In this document: positions 43,680 through 53,365 of the stretch, in pieces
Layout: the number at the start of each line of letters is the position of its first letter
How positions within the stretch are numbered: the first letter of the stretch is position 1
NCBI RefSeq assembly: GCF_015461835.1
Contig: NZ_JACOPX010000013.1
Location: forward strand, 1-64,000
Direction of reading: 5' to 3'
Length of the DNA: 64,000 nt
Source of the DNA: Pseudomonas neuropathica
Lineage (GTDB): Bacteria > Pseudomonadota > Gammaproteobacteria > Pseudomonadales > Pseudomonadaceae
Made by a program: the position numbers and the translations under genes
Notes under the pieces: generated by a model
What the model saw: the letters and a program-made list of their open reading frames with translations, nothing else
Databases searched by the model: none
What the model was told of the DNA's origin: nothing

Positions 43680-44855
43680 ATGGCTTGGAATGAGCCGGGT
43701 GGCAACTCGAATAATCAGGATCCTTGGGGTGGCAAACGCCGCAATAACGGCGACCGCAAGGGGCCACCGGATCTCGACGAGGCCTTCCGAAAGCTGCAGG
43801 AAAGCCTGAACGGGTTGTTCGGTGGTGGTAAGAAACGCGGTGGTGATGATGGCGGTGGTTCGGGCAGGAGCGGTGGCGGCTTCGGCGGTCTGCTCGGCAT
43901 CGGCCTCGTCGTGCTGGCGGCTGTCTGGCTGTACAGCGCGGTCTACGTGGTGGACGAGCAGGAGCAAGCCGTGGTGCTGCGCTTCGGCAAGTACTACGAG
44001 ACTGTTGGCCCGGGCCTGAATATCTACTTCCCGCCGATCGATAAGAAGTACATGGAAAACGTCACGCGTGAGCGTGCGTACACCAAGCAAGGCCAGATGC
44101 TGACCGAAGACGAGAACATCGTCGAAGTGCCGCTGACCGTGCAGTACAAGATCAGCAACCTGCAGGACTTCGTGCTTAACGTCGATCAGCCGGAAATCAG
44201 TCTGCAGCATGCGACTGACAGTGCCCTGCGCCACGTGGTGGGTTCCACCGCCATGGACCAGGTGCTGACCGAAGGTCGTGAATTGATGGCCAGCGAAATC
44301 AAGGAGCGTCTGCAACGCTTCCTCGATACCTATCGCACCGGTATCACCGTCACTCAGGTCAACGTACAGAGCGCAGCTGCACCGCGTGAAGTGCAGGAAG
44401 CCTTCGATGACGTGATCCGCGCCCGTGAAGACGAGCAGCGTTCGCGCAACCAGGCTGAAACCTACGCCAACGGCGTCGTGCCGGAAGCCCGTGGTCAGGC
44501 CCAGCGCATCCTCGAGGACGCCAACGGTTATCGCGACGAAACGGTCTCGCGCGCCAAGGGTGAGGCCGATCGCTTTACCAAGCTGGTCGCCGAGTACCGC
44601 AAGGCACCTGAGGTTACCCGCCAGCGTCTGTACCTGGACACCATGCAGGAAGTCTTCAGCAATACCAGCAAGGTACTCGTGACCGGCAACAAGAACGGCC
44701 AGAGCAACTTGCTTTACCTGCCGTTGGACAAAATGATTCAGAACAGTTCGGGCAGCAATGCACCGGTCACCGGTTCGGCTGCCGCCAGCAACAACACGGA
44801 CGTCACGCCGCATGTCACTGACCTGCCGCAGTCGCGCACAAGGGAGACCCGCTGA
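43680..44855 (+). CDS. hflK: FtsH protease regulator HflK
   Basis: A 391-residue inner-membrane SPFH-family protein that forms the large periplasmic HflKC cage around FtsH. The Gly- and Asn-rich cytoplasmic N-terminus (about residues 1-75) is followed by one transmembrane helix (about 78-97) and then the SPFH domain (VDEQEQAVVLRFGKYYETVGPG). A helical coiled segment with Arg/Glu-rich repeats near residues 240-300 precedes a low-complexity tail. The start at 43680 (MAWNEPGG) is the family one. It overlaps hflC (TGATG). Confidence 0.96.
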   Translation: MAWNEPGGNSNNQDPWGGKRRNNGDRKGPPDLDEAFRKLQESLNGLFGGGKKRGGDDGGGSGRSGGGFGGLLGIGLVVLAAVWLYSAVYVVDEQEQAVVLRFGKYYETVGPGLNIYFPPIDKKYMENVTRERAYTKQGQMLTEDENIVEVPLTVQYKISNLQDFVLNVDQPEISLQHATDSALRHVVGSTAMDQVLTEGRELMASEIKERLQRFLDTYRTGITVTQVNVQSAAAPREVQEAFDDVIRAREDEQRSRNQAETYANGVVPEARGQAQRILEDANGYRDETVSRAKGEADRFTKLVAEYRKAPEVTRQRLYLDTMQEVFSNTSKVLVTGNKNGQSNLLYLPLDKMIQNSSGSNAPVTGSAAASNNTDVTPHVTDLPQSRTRETR

Positions 44856-45724
44856 TGAGCAATAAATCGCTGATCGCCCTGATCGTTGGCGTTGTTGTGG
44901 TACTGGTGGGCTGGAACTGCTTCTACATCGTGGCTCAGACCGAGCGTGCGGTGCTGCTGCAATTCGGTCGCGTGGTTCAGGCCGATGTTCAGCCAGGGCT
45001 GCATGTGAAAGTGCCTTACGTTAACCAGGTGCGTAAATTCGACGCACGTCTGATGACGCTGGATGCACCGACACAGCGTTTCCTGACCCTGGAAAAGAAA
45101 GCCGTGATGGTCGATGCCTACGCCAAGTGGCGCGTGAAGGATGCCGAGCGCTTCTACACCGCAACTTCCGGCCTCAAGCAAATCGCCGACGAGCGTCTGT
45201 CCCGTCGTCTGGAATCCGGTCTGCGTGACCAGTTCGGTAAGCGCACCCTGCACGAGGTGGTGTCGGGTGAGCGTGACGCACTGATGGCTGACATCACTGC
45301 TTCGCTGAACAAAATGGCGGAAAAAGAGCTGGGTATCGAAGTTGTCGATGTTCGGGTCAAGGCCATCGATCTGCCGAAAGAAGTAAACCGCAGTGTGTTC
45401 GAACGTATGAGCACCGAGCGTGAGCGTGAAGCTCGCGAGCACCGCGCCAAGGGTAACGAGCTGGCTGAAGGCATCCGTGCCGACGCCGATCGTCAACGCC
45501 GCGTGCTGCTGGCTGAAGCCTATCGTGAGTCCGAAGAGGTTCGCGGTGATGGTGATGCCCAGGCCGCTGCGATCTACTCCAAGGCCTACGGTCAGGATCA
45601 GGAGTTCTACAGTTTCTATCGTAGCCTGCGCGCCTACCGTGAAAGCTTCGCGAACAAATCCGACGTATTGGTCCTCGACCCAAGCAGCGACTTTTTCCAC
45701 TACCTGGAAAAGGCCAAGCCTTGA
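44855..45724 (+). CDS. hflC: FtsH protease regulator HflC
   Basis: A 289-residue partner of HflK. A transmembrane helix at residues 5-25 is followed by the SPFH domain (VAQTERAVLLQFGRVVQADVQPG). A charged coiled-coil region (STEREREAREHRAKGNELAE) and the C-terminal YSKAYGQDQEFYSFYRSLRAY block are family-typical. With HflK it controls FtsH access to membrane substrates. It ends the hfq-hfl operon. Confidence 0.96.
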   Translation: MSNKSLIALIVGVVVVLVGWNCFYIVAQTERAVLLQFGRVVQADVQPGLHVKVPYVNQVRKFDARLMTLDAPTQRFLTLEKKAVMVDAYAKWRVKDAERFYTATSGLKQIADERLSRRLESGLRDQFGKRTLHEVVSGERDALMADITASLNKMAEKELGIEVVDVRVKAIDLPKEVNRSVFERMSTEREREAREHRAKGNELAEGIRADADRQRRVLLAEAYRESEEVRGDGDAQAAAIYSKAYGQDQEFYSFYRSLRAYRESFANKSDVLVLDPSSDFFHYLEKAKP

Positions 45725-45808
45725 TACGCCGTTGACCTGAATCATTCCGCCCGGCGGCTAAAACCTCGGGCGGGGTGATCCTTTGGGAAAACGTGTGTAT
45801 GATGCGGC

Positions 45809-45836
45809 AGCCGGGAAATTCCCGGCTTTTTTGCGT
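45809..45836 (+). terminator. Rho-independent terminator of the hfl operon
   Basis: AGCCGGGAA-TTCCCGGCT with TTTTTT lies 84 bases after hflC. The rest of the 313-base gap 45725-46037 holds no gene I can support; short ORFs there are compositional. A promoter for hisZ is expected between 45837 and 46037 but no convincing box is seen. Confidence 0.8.
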
Positions 45837-46037
45837 CTGCACGTTTGATTGCTGTTTTTTGTTGCAGGCATCGGGTTGAATGGCCCGAGAGTATTTCGAG
45901 GAAAGTGATGGGCGAAGCCGGTAACAGGCCTTTCGCCGCGTCGTTCATGCGCGTGCGTTTTGAACGGTTCGGTCATTTTCTGCTTCACTCAAGGCTCGCC
46001 CGCAGGCTGGCCGCCCGGATCAAAGGGGAATGGCGTA

Positions 46038-47225
46038 ATGGCAACGGTAGACCGCTGGCTGCTGCCAGATGGCATCGAAGAAGTACTGCCACCGGAAGCG
46101 GCGCGCATTGAAGTCGCGCGTCGTCAGGTGTTGGATCTGTTCCAGAGCTGGGGTTACGAGTTTGTCGTGACTCCCCATATCGAGTACCTGGAATCCCTGC
46201 TGACCGGCGCAGGCCAGGACCTGGATCTGCGTACCTTCAAGGTCATCGACCCGCAATCGGGCCGGCAGATGGGTTTTCGTGCCGACATCACGCCGCAAGT
46301 GGCGCGTATCGATGCGCACACCCTGCGTCGCGAAGGTCCGAGCCGTCTGTGCTACGCCGGCAGCGTGCTGCATGCCCAGCCACGTGCACTGTCCTCCTCG
46401 CGCAGCCCGATCCAGTTGGGCGCCGAGTTGTACGGCGACGCCAGCCCGAGCAGCGACGTTGAAGTGATCAGCCTGATGCTGGCCATGCTGCAACTGGCCG
46501 ATGTGCCGGATGTGCACATGGACCTTGGTCATGTCGGCATCTACCGTGGTCTGGCGCGTGCCGCCGGTCTGTCCGGTGAAGTCGAACAGCAGTTGTTCGA
46601 TGCGCTGCAACGCAAGGCCATCGACGAGGTCATTACCTTGACCGAAGGCTTGCCGGCCGACTTGTCCGGCATGCTGCGGGCGCTGGTCGACCTGTGCGGC
46701 GGGCGTGAAGTGTTGAGCGCTGCCCGCGAACGACTGGCCAATGCGCCGGCGCCGGTTCTGGCAGCACTGGAAGATTTGCTGGCGATCGCCGAGCGCCTGT
46801 CGGCGCGTTTCCCGGACCTGCCGTTGTACTTCGACCTGGGTGAGCTGCGTGGCTACCACTACCACACCGGTGTGGTGTTCGCGGTGTTCGTGCCGGGCGT
46901 TGGCCAGTCCATCGCTCAGGGCGGTCGCTACGACGACATCGGCGCAGATTTTGGGCGCGCGCGTCCGGCGACTGGTTTTTCCACCGATTTGAAAACCCTG
47001 GTGACCCTGGGGCGTGCTGAGATCGAGCTACCGTCTGGCGGTATCTGGATGCCTGACAGTACGGATGCGGCACTCTGGCAGCAGGTTTGCCAGTTGCGCA
47101 GTGAGGGTCAGCGTGTCGTTCAGGCTTTGCCTGGGCAACCTTTGGCCGCCGCCCGTGATGCGGACTGCGACCGGCAATTGATTCAGCAGAACGGGCTTTG
47201 GCAAGTATCGCCACTGGCTTCTTGA
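46038..47225 (+). CDS. hisZ: ATP phosphoribosyltransferase regulatory subunit HisZ
   Basis: A 395-residue HisRS-like protein without synthetase activity. It forms the hetero-octameric ATP phosphoribosyltransferase with the short HisG, the first step of histidine synthesis. Class II synthetase-like blocks are LLPDGIEEVLPPEA, the motif-2 region RLCYAGSVLHAQP-RSPIQLGAELYG and motif-3 region QGGRYDDIGADFGRARPATGF. The length and the absence of an anticodon-binding domain separate it from HisS. The start at 46038 has AAGGGGAA 9 bases upstream. Confidence 0.95.
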   Translation: MATVDRWLLPDGIEEVLPPEAARIEVARRQVLDLFQSWGYEFVVTPHIEYLESLLTGAGQDLDLRTFKVIDPQSGRQMGFRADITPQVARIDAHTLRREGPSRLCYAGSVLHAQPRALSSSRSPIQLGAELYGDASPSSDVEVISLMLAMLQLADVPDVHMDLGHVGIYRGLARAAGLSGEVEQQLFDALQRKAIDEVITLTEGLPADLSGMLRALVDLCGGREVLSAARERLANAPAPVLAALEDLLAIAERLSARFPDLPLYFDLGELRGYHYHTGVVFAVFVPGVGQSIAQGGRYDDIGADFGRARPATGFSTDLKTLVTLGRAEIELPSGGIWMPDSTDAALWQQVCQLRSEGQRVVQALPGQPLAAARDADCDRQLIQQNGLWQVSPLAS

Positions 47226-47279
47226 GTTTTCCTGCCGGCCATCGCCGGCACCAAGTTTGCGCGAATGAGGACAAGTGTT

Positions 47280-48569
47280 ATGGGTAAGAATGTCGTAGTC
47301 CTGGGCACCCAGTGGGGTGATGAGGGCAAAGGCAAGATCGTTGATCTGCTGACCGAACATGCTGCCGCCGTAGTGCGCTACCAAGGTGGCCACAACGCTG
47401 GCCACACACTGGTGATCGACGGCGAGAAAACCGTCCTGCACCTGATCCCGTCGGGCGTGCTGCGCGAAGGCGTGCAGTGCCTGATCGGCAACGGCGTGGT
47501 GGTTGCACCTGACGCCCTGCTGCGCGAGATCACCAAGCTGGAAGAGAAAGGCGTACCGGTGCGCGAGCGTCTGCGTATCAGCCCGTCCTGCCCGCTGATC
47601 CTGTCCTTCCACGTGGCGCTGGACCAGGCCCGTGAAAAGGCCCGTGGCGAGCTGAAGATCGGTACCACCGGTCGCGGCATCGGCCCGGCTTACGAAGACA
47701 AGGTGGCTCGTCGTGGCCTGCGTGTTGGCGACCTGCTGAACATGCCGCGCTTCGAAGACAAACTGCGTGAACTGGTGGATTACCACAACTTCATGCTGGT
47801 CGGTTACTACAAAGAGCCAGCCATCGAGTTCGAGAAAACCCTGGCCGAGTGCAAGGAATACGCTGAGCTGCTCAAGCCACTGATGCTCGACGTCACTGCC
47901 GAGCTGCACGACCTGCGTCGCGCCGGCAAAGACATCATGTTCGAGGGCGCCCAGGGTTCGTTGCTCGACATCGACCACGGTACCTACCCGTACGTGACCA
48001 GTTCCAACACCACTGCCGGTGGCGTAGCGACCGGTTCCGGCGTTGGCCCGATGTTCCTCGACTACATCCTGGGCATCACCAAGGCTTACACCACTCGTGT
48101 CGGTTCGGGTCCGTTCCCGACAGAGCTGTTTGACGACGTCGGTGCACACCTGGCCAAACAAGGTCACGAGTTCGGTGCGACCACCGGCCGTGCCCGTCGT
48201 TGTGGCTGGTTCGACGCCGTTATCCTGCGTCGCGCTATCGATGTGAACAGCATTTCGGGCATCTGCCTGACCAAGCTGGACGTACTCGACGGTCTGGAAA
48301 CCATCAACATCTGCGTTGGCTACAAAGACGCCGAAGGCAATGCCGTTGCTCCGACCGACGCTGACAGCTACGTAGGCCTGCAGCCTGTGTACGAAGAAGT
48401 GCCGGGCTGGACCGAATCGACCGTGGGCGCCAAGACCCTGGAAGAGCTGCCAGCTAACGCTCGCGCCTACATCAAACGCGTTGAAGAGTTGATCGGCGCA
48501 CCGATCGACATTATTTCGACGGGCCCGGACCGCAACGAAACCATCGTTCTGCGTCATCCGTTTGCTTGA
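47280..48569 (+). CDS. purA: Adenylosuccinate synthetase
   Basis: A 429-residue enzyme that condenses IMP and aspartate with GTP in AMP synthesis. The N-terminal GTP-binding loop is VVLGTQWGDEGKGKIVD, with the catalytic Asp. GHNAGHTL carries the catalytic His. Further family blocks are GTTGRGIGPAYEDK, GAQGSLLDIDHGTYPYVTSS, and TTGRARRCGWFD for Asp binding. The start at 47280 is preceded by GAGGA 9 bases upstream. It is 54 bases after hisZ, the usual pseudomonad order. Confidence 0.98.
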   Translation: MGKNVVVLGTQWGDEGKGKIVDLLTEHAAAVVRYQGGHNAGHTLVIDGEKTVLHLIPSGVLREGVQCLIGNGVVVAPDALLREITKLEEKGVPVRERLRISPSCPLILSFHVALDQAREKARGELKIGTTGRGIGPAYEDKVARRGLRVGDLLNMPRFEDKLRELVDYHNFMLVGYYKEPAIEFEKTLAECKEYAELLKPLMLDVTAELHDLRRAGKDIMFEGAQGSLLDIDHGTYPYVTSSNTTAGGVATGSGVGPMFLDYILGITKAYTTRVGSGPFPTELFDDVGAHLAKQGHEFGATTGRARRCGWFDAVILRRAIDVNSISGICLTKLDVLDGLETINICVGYKDAEGNAVAPTDADSYVGLQPVYEEVPGWTESTVGAKTLEELPANARAYIKRVEELIGAPIDIISTGPDRNETIVLRHPFA

Positions 48570-48590
48570 TAAGTCGTTGATGTAAAAACA

Positions 48591-48616
48591 CAAAGGCCCC
48601 TTCATCGGGGTCTTTG
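48591..48616 (+). terminator. Terminator of purA
   Basis: CAAAGGCCCC/GGGGTCTTTG is a 10-bp stem with one G-T pair and a 6-base loop, 21 bases after the stop. Confidence 0.7.
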
Positions 48617-48709
48617 TCGTTTATGCCTGTTGGACGGCATGACCTTTGCTGTGAATCTGTCTACAAGAGTGCCATCAAATTAATGGCGTCAGAAGTAGAG
48701 GTATTCACA

Positions 48710-50644
48710 GTGTCGGCCGTTCTCTCACTGTTACAAAGCCGTTTGTTGCGCCCCGTGTTCGTTACCCTTGGTATCGCCCTTTTGGTGCAAGTGTTGGTGG
48801 CCGTTGCCCTGACGCGGAGCACCGTCACGGCGCTGGAAGCTGACTTGGCGGTGCGCCTCGGCGCCGACAGCCAGAAGCTCTCCGGTGAACTGGAGCAGGC
48901 CGGGCGTGAAGTCACCTCGAGCCTCGATGCTTTGTCTGCCAGCACCCGCCAGCGGCTTACCGCCGGCCTGTCCTCGCGCCTGAAAGAAGAGCAGGCGCAA
49001 CTGCGTGCGACGCTGGAAAAAGATCTGAAAGATTCGGCCAATGACATGGCGCAATTGCTCGCCTCGGTAGCGCCGCGAGCCATGTGGGACAGCGACGTAC
49101 CGACCCTGTCCGAGTTCGCTCGCCGTGCCCAGCGTAATCCCAATGTGTTGTTCGTGGTCTACGACGACGCCACCGGCCAGCACCTGACCCGCTATCTCAA
49201 TCGCGAAAACCCGATCAACAAGGCCTTGCTGGAAAAGGGCCAGGGCGAGCGTGCACTGGATAAAGTGCTGGATGCGGCGAAGAGCGATCCATCGGTTTAC
49301 TACCTTGAAGCCTCGATCAATCCCAATGGCGTGGAAATCGGCAAGGTGCTGATGGGCGTTTCCACGGCGTCGGTGGAAACCGATCTGGCGGCACTGGACA
49401 AGCGCTTCTCGGCGCTGATCGCGAGCAGTGATCAACTGGTCGGCGACAGCCTCAAGGGCGCTGCAGCGGACAGTGCCAAAGCCATGCAGGCGCGCCTGCA
49501 ATCGGCGCAGTCAACCGCCGTCGAAATGAAAGCCAACACCGCCAATACTGTTCAAGAGGCGGCAGCTACCCTGCGCTGGCGGATCGGCATGGGCCTGGCG
49601 TTGGTCGGCTTTGGCGTGCTGCTGTTACTGGCCGTCGTGCTCGGCCATCGCGTGGTCAATCGCCTGAAGATGCTCAACGCTGCGATGGATGACCTGGCGG
49701 CGGGCGAGGGCGACCTGACCAAGCGTGTGCAGATCAACAGCAAGGACGAAATCGGCGACATGGCCTCGGCGGTCAACCGCTTTGTGGATAAGTTGCAGCC
49801 AATTGTGCGCGAAGCGGGCGATGTCGCGCAGCGTACCGGCGTGGAAATCGGCGCGATGACGCTGCGCAATGCCGGTGCCGATGCGGCGGCGGGCATGCAG
49901 CGTGATGAAGTGGCGGAGAGTCTGCGCGCGCTGTCGCAAATGGCTGATGAGGCGCAGTCGGAAAGCCATGCGATGCAAGCGGCTTTGAAACAGGTTGTGG
50001 ATATTCGCCAGGCCACCGACGAAAACACCCGGACGTCCGCCAAGGTCGGCAGCCTGATCGAGGCGTTGGCGGGGCAGGTCGATACCGGCGCGAAAGTCAT
50101 CGAGCGGCTGGCTCAGCAGAGTGAGCAGATTGAGGTGGTGCTGACGGTGATTCACGGGATTGCCGAGCAGACCAATCTGCTGGCGCTCAACGCGGCGATT
50201 GAAGCCGCGCGTGCTGGCGAGACCGGGCGTGGATTCGCCGTTGTTGCCGACGAGGTGCGTGCGTTGGCGAGCAAGACGCAAAGCTCCACCGGCGATATTC
50301 AGGCGCACATCGTGGCATTGCAGCAGGGCGCTCGTGAGGCGGTCGAAGCGATCGGCCAGGCCGGGCGTCAGGCCAGCGAAGGTTTACTCGTGTTGCGTGA
50401 CAGTGCGCGCTTGCAGCATTCGGTACAGGTCTCAGTCGAGCAGGTGCATGCGGCGATTGGCTTGGCAACGCAGGCGGCTGCGCATCAGGCGCAGGGAGCG
50501 CAGGCTGTGCGTGGGCGCGTCGAGACAATTCATGCGCAGGCCGAGAAAGCGGCGCAGGCGGTGGTGGAGACCACTGCGAGTGGCAAGGTGCTGGATGGTT
50601 TGGCGGCGCAGCTCAAGGCGAGTCTGGGGCAGTTCAGGGCTTGA
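48710..50644 (+). CDS. Methyl-accepting chemotaxis protein
   Basis: A 644-residue chemoreceptor from a GTG at 48710 (MSAVLSLLQSR). Earlier in-frame ATGs at 48614 and 48683 lack support. A transmembrane helix (about residues 14-35) is followed by a ~270-residue periplasmic sensor with long helical heptads, a second helix (about 289-312) and a HAMP domain (MDDLAAGEGDLTKRVQINSKDEI type). The cytoplasmic signalling hairpin follows, with its tip EQTNLLALNAAIEAARAGE and GFAVVADEVRALA. The ligand cannot be told. It is absent from this position in the P. aeruginosa order purA-rnr, so it is an accessory insertion. Confidence 0.9.
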   Translation: MSAVLSLLQSRLLRPVFVTLGIALLVQVLVAVALTRSTVTALEADLAVRLGADSQKLSGELEQAGREVTSSLDALSASTRQRLTAGLSSRLKEEQAQLRATLEKDLKDSANDMAQLLASVAPRAMWDSDVPTLSEFARRAQRNPNVLFVVYDDATGQHLTRYLNRENPINKALLEKGQGERALDKVLDAAKSDPSVYYLEASINPNGVEIGKVLMGVSTASVETDLAALDKRFSALIASSDQLVGDSLKGAAADSAKAMQARLQSAQSTAVEMKANTANTVQEAAATLRWRIGMGLALVGFGVLLLLAVVLGHRVVNRLKMLNAAMDDLAAGEGDLTKRVQINSKDEIGDMASAVNRFVDKLQPIVREAGDVAQRTGVEIGAMTLRNAGADAAAGMQRDEVAESLRALSQMADEAQSESHAMQAALKQVVDIRQATDENTRTSAKVGSLIEALAGQVDTGAKVIERLAQQSEQIEVVLTVIHGIAEQTNLLALNAAIEAARAGETGRGFAVVADEVRALASKTQSSTGDIQAHIVALQQGAREAVEAIGQAGRQASEGLLVLRDSARLQHSVQVSVEQVHAAIGLATQAAAHQAQGAQAVRGRVETIHAQAEKAAQAVVETTASGKVLDGLAAQLKASLGQFRA

Positions 50645-50662
50645 GGTCGTCTGGGCGGGCCT

Positions 50663-50747
50663 CTTCGCGAGCAGGCTCGCTCCCACATTGGATCGCGTTC
50701 CTCTGATGGAACTCGGTCAACATGTGGGAGCGAGCCTGCTCGCGAAA
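50663..50747. repeat. Paired REP palindromes (REPIN-like)
   Basis: CTTCGCGAGCAGGCTCGCTCCCACA and inverse TGTGGGAGCGAGCCTGCTCGCGAA lie about 35 bases apart, filling the convergent gap between the chemoreceptor and fbpB. Confidence 0.85.
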
Positions 50748-50753
50748 GCGGTA

Positions 50754-52319
50754 TCAGCGGCTCAGATACATCCGGGTCGTCAGCAAATAAACCGGCAGCC
50801 CCGACACCAAAATCAACAACGCCGCATAAGGCGCCGCCGCCGCAAACTCGACATTCGCAGTATGCGCCCAGACCTCAGTCGCCAAAGTGTTCAGCCCGGT
50901 CGGACTCAGTAGCAACGTCGCCGTCAACTCCTTCATCGCATCCAGAAACACCAGCGCAAACGCCGCGCCCAATGCCGGGAAGATGATCGGCAACGTCACT
51001 CGGCAAAACGCCGTGAACGACGAAGCCCCCAGCGTTCGCGCAGCCTCTTCCAGTTGCGGTGCTGCCTTGTTCAGTGCCGTGCGAATCGGCGCCTGCGCCA
51101 ATGGCAGAAACAGCAGCGCATAAGCGATCAGCAGCAACCCCGAAGTCTGGTAAAGCGCTGGCACGTAGTGCAGGGCGAAATACACCAGCGTCAGCGCAAT
51201 CACCAGGCCCGGCAGCGCATGCAGCAGATACGGCAAGCGCTCTGCCCAGATTGCCAGTTGGCCTTTGTAACGCACCACCAGCAAGCCGACCGGCACGGCC
51301 AGCACCAGACACAGCGCAGCTCCGCCAAGAGAAAGTGCCAGAGAAGAAAGCAGGGCTTCAGTGATCGCTGCCACCGGGAATGCTGCGGATGAACCGACCG
51401 CCAGCCAATACGCCAGCATCCCCAACGGAATCCCGCTGCCGACAATTGCCAGCATCAGGCAATACAGCTGACCGACCGTGGCCCATGGTCCTAGCCGAAC
51501 CTGTTCAGCCTGGCGCGCGGCACCTTGTCCGGTGCGCACATGCCGACCTTTGCCGCGTACGCGCAGCTCCAGCCACAACAACACCAGACACAGCGCCAGC
51601 AGCACGGCGGAAAGCATCGCCGCGTTCGCGTTACTGAACTCCAGTTCGAATTGCTGATAGATCGCCGTGGTGAAGGTTTGCAGGCCGATGATCGACAGTG
51701 CACCGAACTCCACCAGCATGTGCAAGGCAATCAATAGCGAGCCGGCCAATAGCGAAGGCCAGAGCAGTGGAAGGGTCACGCGGAAAAATACGCCCCAGCG
51801 ATTCTGCCCAAGGGTGCGCGCCGACTCTTCAAGGGAGGGGTCGAGATTGCGCAGAGTTGCCGCCACCGGCAGGAAGATCAACGGGTACTTCGACAGGCTC
51901 ATCACCAGAATCGCCCCGCCAAGCCCTTCGAACTGCGCGCTCAGCGAAACCCAGGTAAAGCTGCTGACAAACGCCGGCACCGCGAACGGCAGGCACAGGA
52001 TCACGCCCCATAGCCGACGCCCTGGCAAATTGCTGCGCTCCAGCAGCCAGGCCAGCGACAGACCAATCACGCCGCAGGTGAGGGTTACGCCAACCATCAA
52101 CGCCAACGTGTTGCGCAACAGGCCGAACACATACGGGCGCCACAACAAATGCAACGCCTCGGCCCAGCCGGCCTGCCAGGCCTTGAGCCCGACATAGGCC
52201 AGCGGCAACAGGCTCAGCACCACCAGTAACAACACCGGCAGCACCAGCCAGATTGATGGCCGCTTGCGTTTTGGCACGTAACCCCCGCGTATGGCGGGGG
52301 CCGATAACGATGCGGTCAT
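50754..52319 (-). CDS. fbpB: Iron ABC transporter permease (FbpB type)
   Basis: A 521-residue inner-membrane permease with about twelve hydrophobic helices in two homologous halves. Each half holds an ABC coupling-loop signature: EESARTLGQNRWGVFFRVTLP near residue 190 and EEAARTLGASSFTAFCRVTLP near residue 445. The fused two-permease layout is typical of ferric-ion importers (FbpB/SfuB). The start at 52319 shares one base with the binding-protein stop. No ATPase gene follows; a REP pair and the chemoreceptor lie next, so the ATP-binding subunit must come from elsewhere. Confidence 0.88.
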   Translation of the reverse strand: MTASLSAPAIRGGYVPKRKRPSIWLVLPVLLLVVLSLLPLAYVGLKAWQAGWAEALHLLWRPYVFGLLRNTLALMVGVTLTCGVIGLSLAWLLERSNLPGRRLWGVILCLPFAVPAFVSSFTWVSLSAQFEGLGGAILVMSLSKYPLIFLPVAATLRNLDPSLEESARTLGQNRWGVFFRVTLPLLWPSLLAGSLLIALHMLVEFGALSIIGLQTFTTAIYQQFELEFSNANAAMLSAVLLALCLVLLWLELRVRGKGRHVRTGQGAARQAEQVRLGPWATVGQLYCLMLAIVGSGIPLGMLAYWLAVGSSAAFPVAAITEALLSSLALSLGGAALCLVLAVPVGLLVVRYKGQLAIWAERLPYLLHALPGLVIALTLVYFALHYVPALYQTSGLLLIAYALLFLPLAQAPIRTALNKAAPQLEEAARTLGASSFTAFCRVTLPIIFPALGAAFALVFLDAMKELTATLLLSPTGLNTLATEVWAHTANVEFAAAAPYAALLILVSGLPVYLLTTRMYLSR

Positions 52320-53329
52320 CAGTTCAAGCCAACTTCGCGTTCCAGCTCCAGCGCTTCTTCGGCATTGCCCAGATCGGCCGGGGTTACGTTCGGCGCTTCC
52401 AGTTCGCTGAACGGCTTGAGTCCGCGATCCGATTCCATGCCTTTGTGCAGTGGGTATTCGGCGGTGGTCTGGGTGATCACGCGCTGACCTTCTTCGCTGG
52501 CCATATAGGCGAGGAATTGCTGGGCTTCTTTTGGATGTTTGCTGGATTTCAACACGGCAGCGCTCGACACGGTGATCAAGCCACCTACGTCGCCACCGGT
52601 GAAGTAATGCAGTTTCGAATCCAGTTTGCCTTTCTCGCGTTGCAGGGCGAACCAGTAGTAGTTGTTCACCAGCACGGTGGCGACCTCGCCGTTTTCCACG
52701 GCTTTGAGTGCGACCATGTTGTTGCTGTAGGTCTTGCCGAAGGCGCGCAGGCCGGTCAGCCATTCCTCGGCGGCATCGCGACCGTGCATTTTGATGATGG
52801 CGACGGCTTGTTCCTGGAAGGCGCCGCTGGTCGGTACGAATCCGACCTTGCCCTGCCACTGCGGATCGGAGAACTCCATCACCGATTTCGGCAGGTCTTT
52901 TTCGTCGACCAGTTTCGGGTTGTAGGCGACAACGCGAACCCGCGCTGTCACGCCGATCCAGGTGCCGTTACCGGCGACATATTTTTCCGGGAGCACAGCC
53001 AGAGTGGTGTCATCGGTTTTGGCCAGCAAGCCCAGTTCGCCGAGATTGTTCAGTGGTGGCGACTCTTCGGTGTAGATCACGTCGGCGGGAGAGCGGTCGC
53101 CTTCTTCGATGATCTGGCTGGCGAGCTGATTGCTGCTGCCTTTGCGCACGTTGACGTGAATGCCGGTCTTGGCTTCGAAGGCTTTGGCGATCGCGTCGCC
53201 GACTTCCTTGTGCTGGCCGTTATAGAGAGTCAGGGAAACCGCATCGGCAGCCTGGGTGAGGGGAGTGGCGAGCGCCAGGCCGAGGAAGGTGAAGGTCAGG
53301 CCTCGGCGCAGGGTATTTCGAAACGTCAT
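52319..53329 (-). CDS. fbpA: Ferric iron ABC transporter substrate-binding protein (FbpA type)
   Basis: A 336-residue periplasmic binding protein. The signal peptide ends near TQAADA. The mature protein has LTLYNGQHKEVGDAIAKAFEAKTGI and the ligand region VIYTEESPPLNNLGELGLL. VLVNNYYWFAL near residue 230 provides the paired Tyr that binds Fe(III) in FbpA proteins. It is transcribed ahead of the permease. The start at 53329 has GAGGA 8 bases upstream and is better than an ATG at 53344. A Fur-like palindrome lies upstream. Confidence 0.88.
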   Translation of the reverse strand: MTFRNTLRRGLTFTFLGLALATPLTQAADAVSLTLYNGQHKEVGDAIAKAFEAKTGIHVNVRKGSSNQLASQIIEEGDRSPADVIYTEESPPLNNLGELGLLAKTDDTTLAVLPEKYVAGNGTWIGVTARVRVVAYNPKLVDEKDLPKSVMEFSDPQWQGKVGFVPTSGAFQEQAVAIIKMHGRDAAEEWLTGLRAFGKTYSNNMVALKAVENGEVATVLVNNYYWFALQREKGKLDSKLHYFTGGDVGGLITVSSAAVLKSSKHPKEAQQFLAYMASEEGQRVITQTTAEYPLHKGMESDRGLKPFSELEAPNVTPADLGNAEEALELEREVGLN

Positions 53330-53365
53330 TCGCGGGTTCCTCACTGTCGCATTGCAAAAACTTGC

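Noticed and set aside
42051..44813. A 920-codon open frame on the minus strand opposite hfq-hflX-hflK.
   Set aside because: It lies antisense to three well-identified genes. Long antisense frames are expected from the GC-rich third codon positions, and its translation shows no family features.
45725..46037. Possible small membrane protein gene (DUF2065 type) between hflC and hisZ, as I recall for some pseudomonads.
   Set aside because: No short hydrophobic frame is present. The plus-strand frame at 45845-46111 is Arg-rich, overlaps hisZ and looks compositional.
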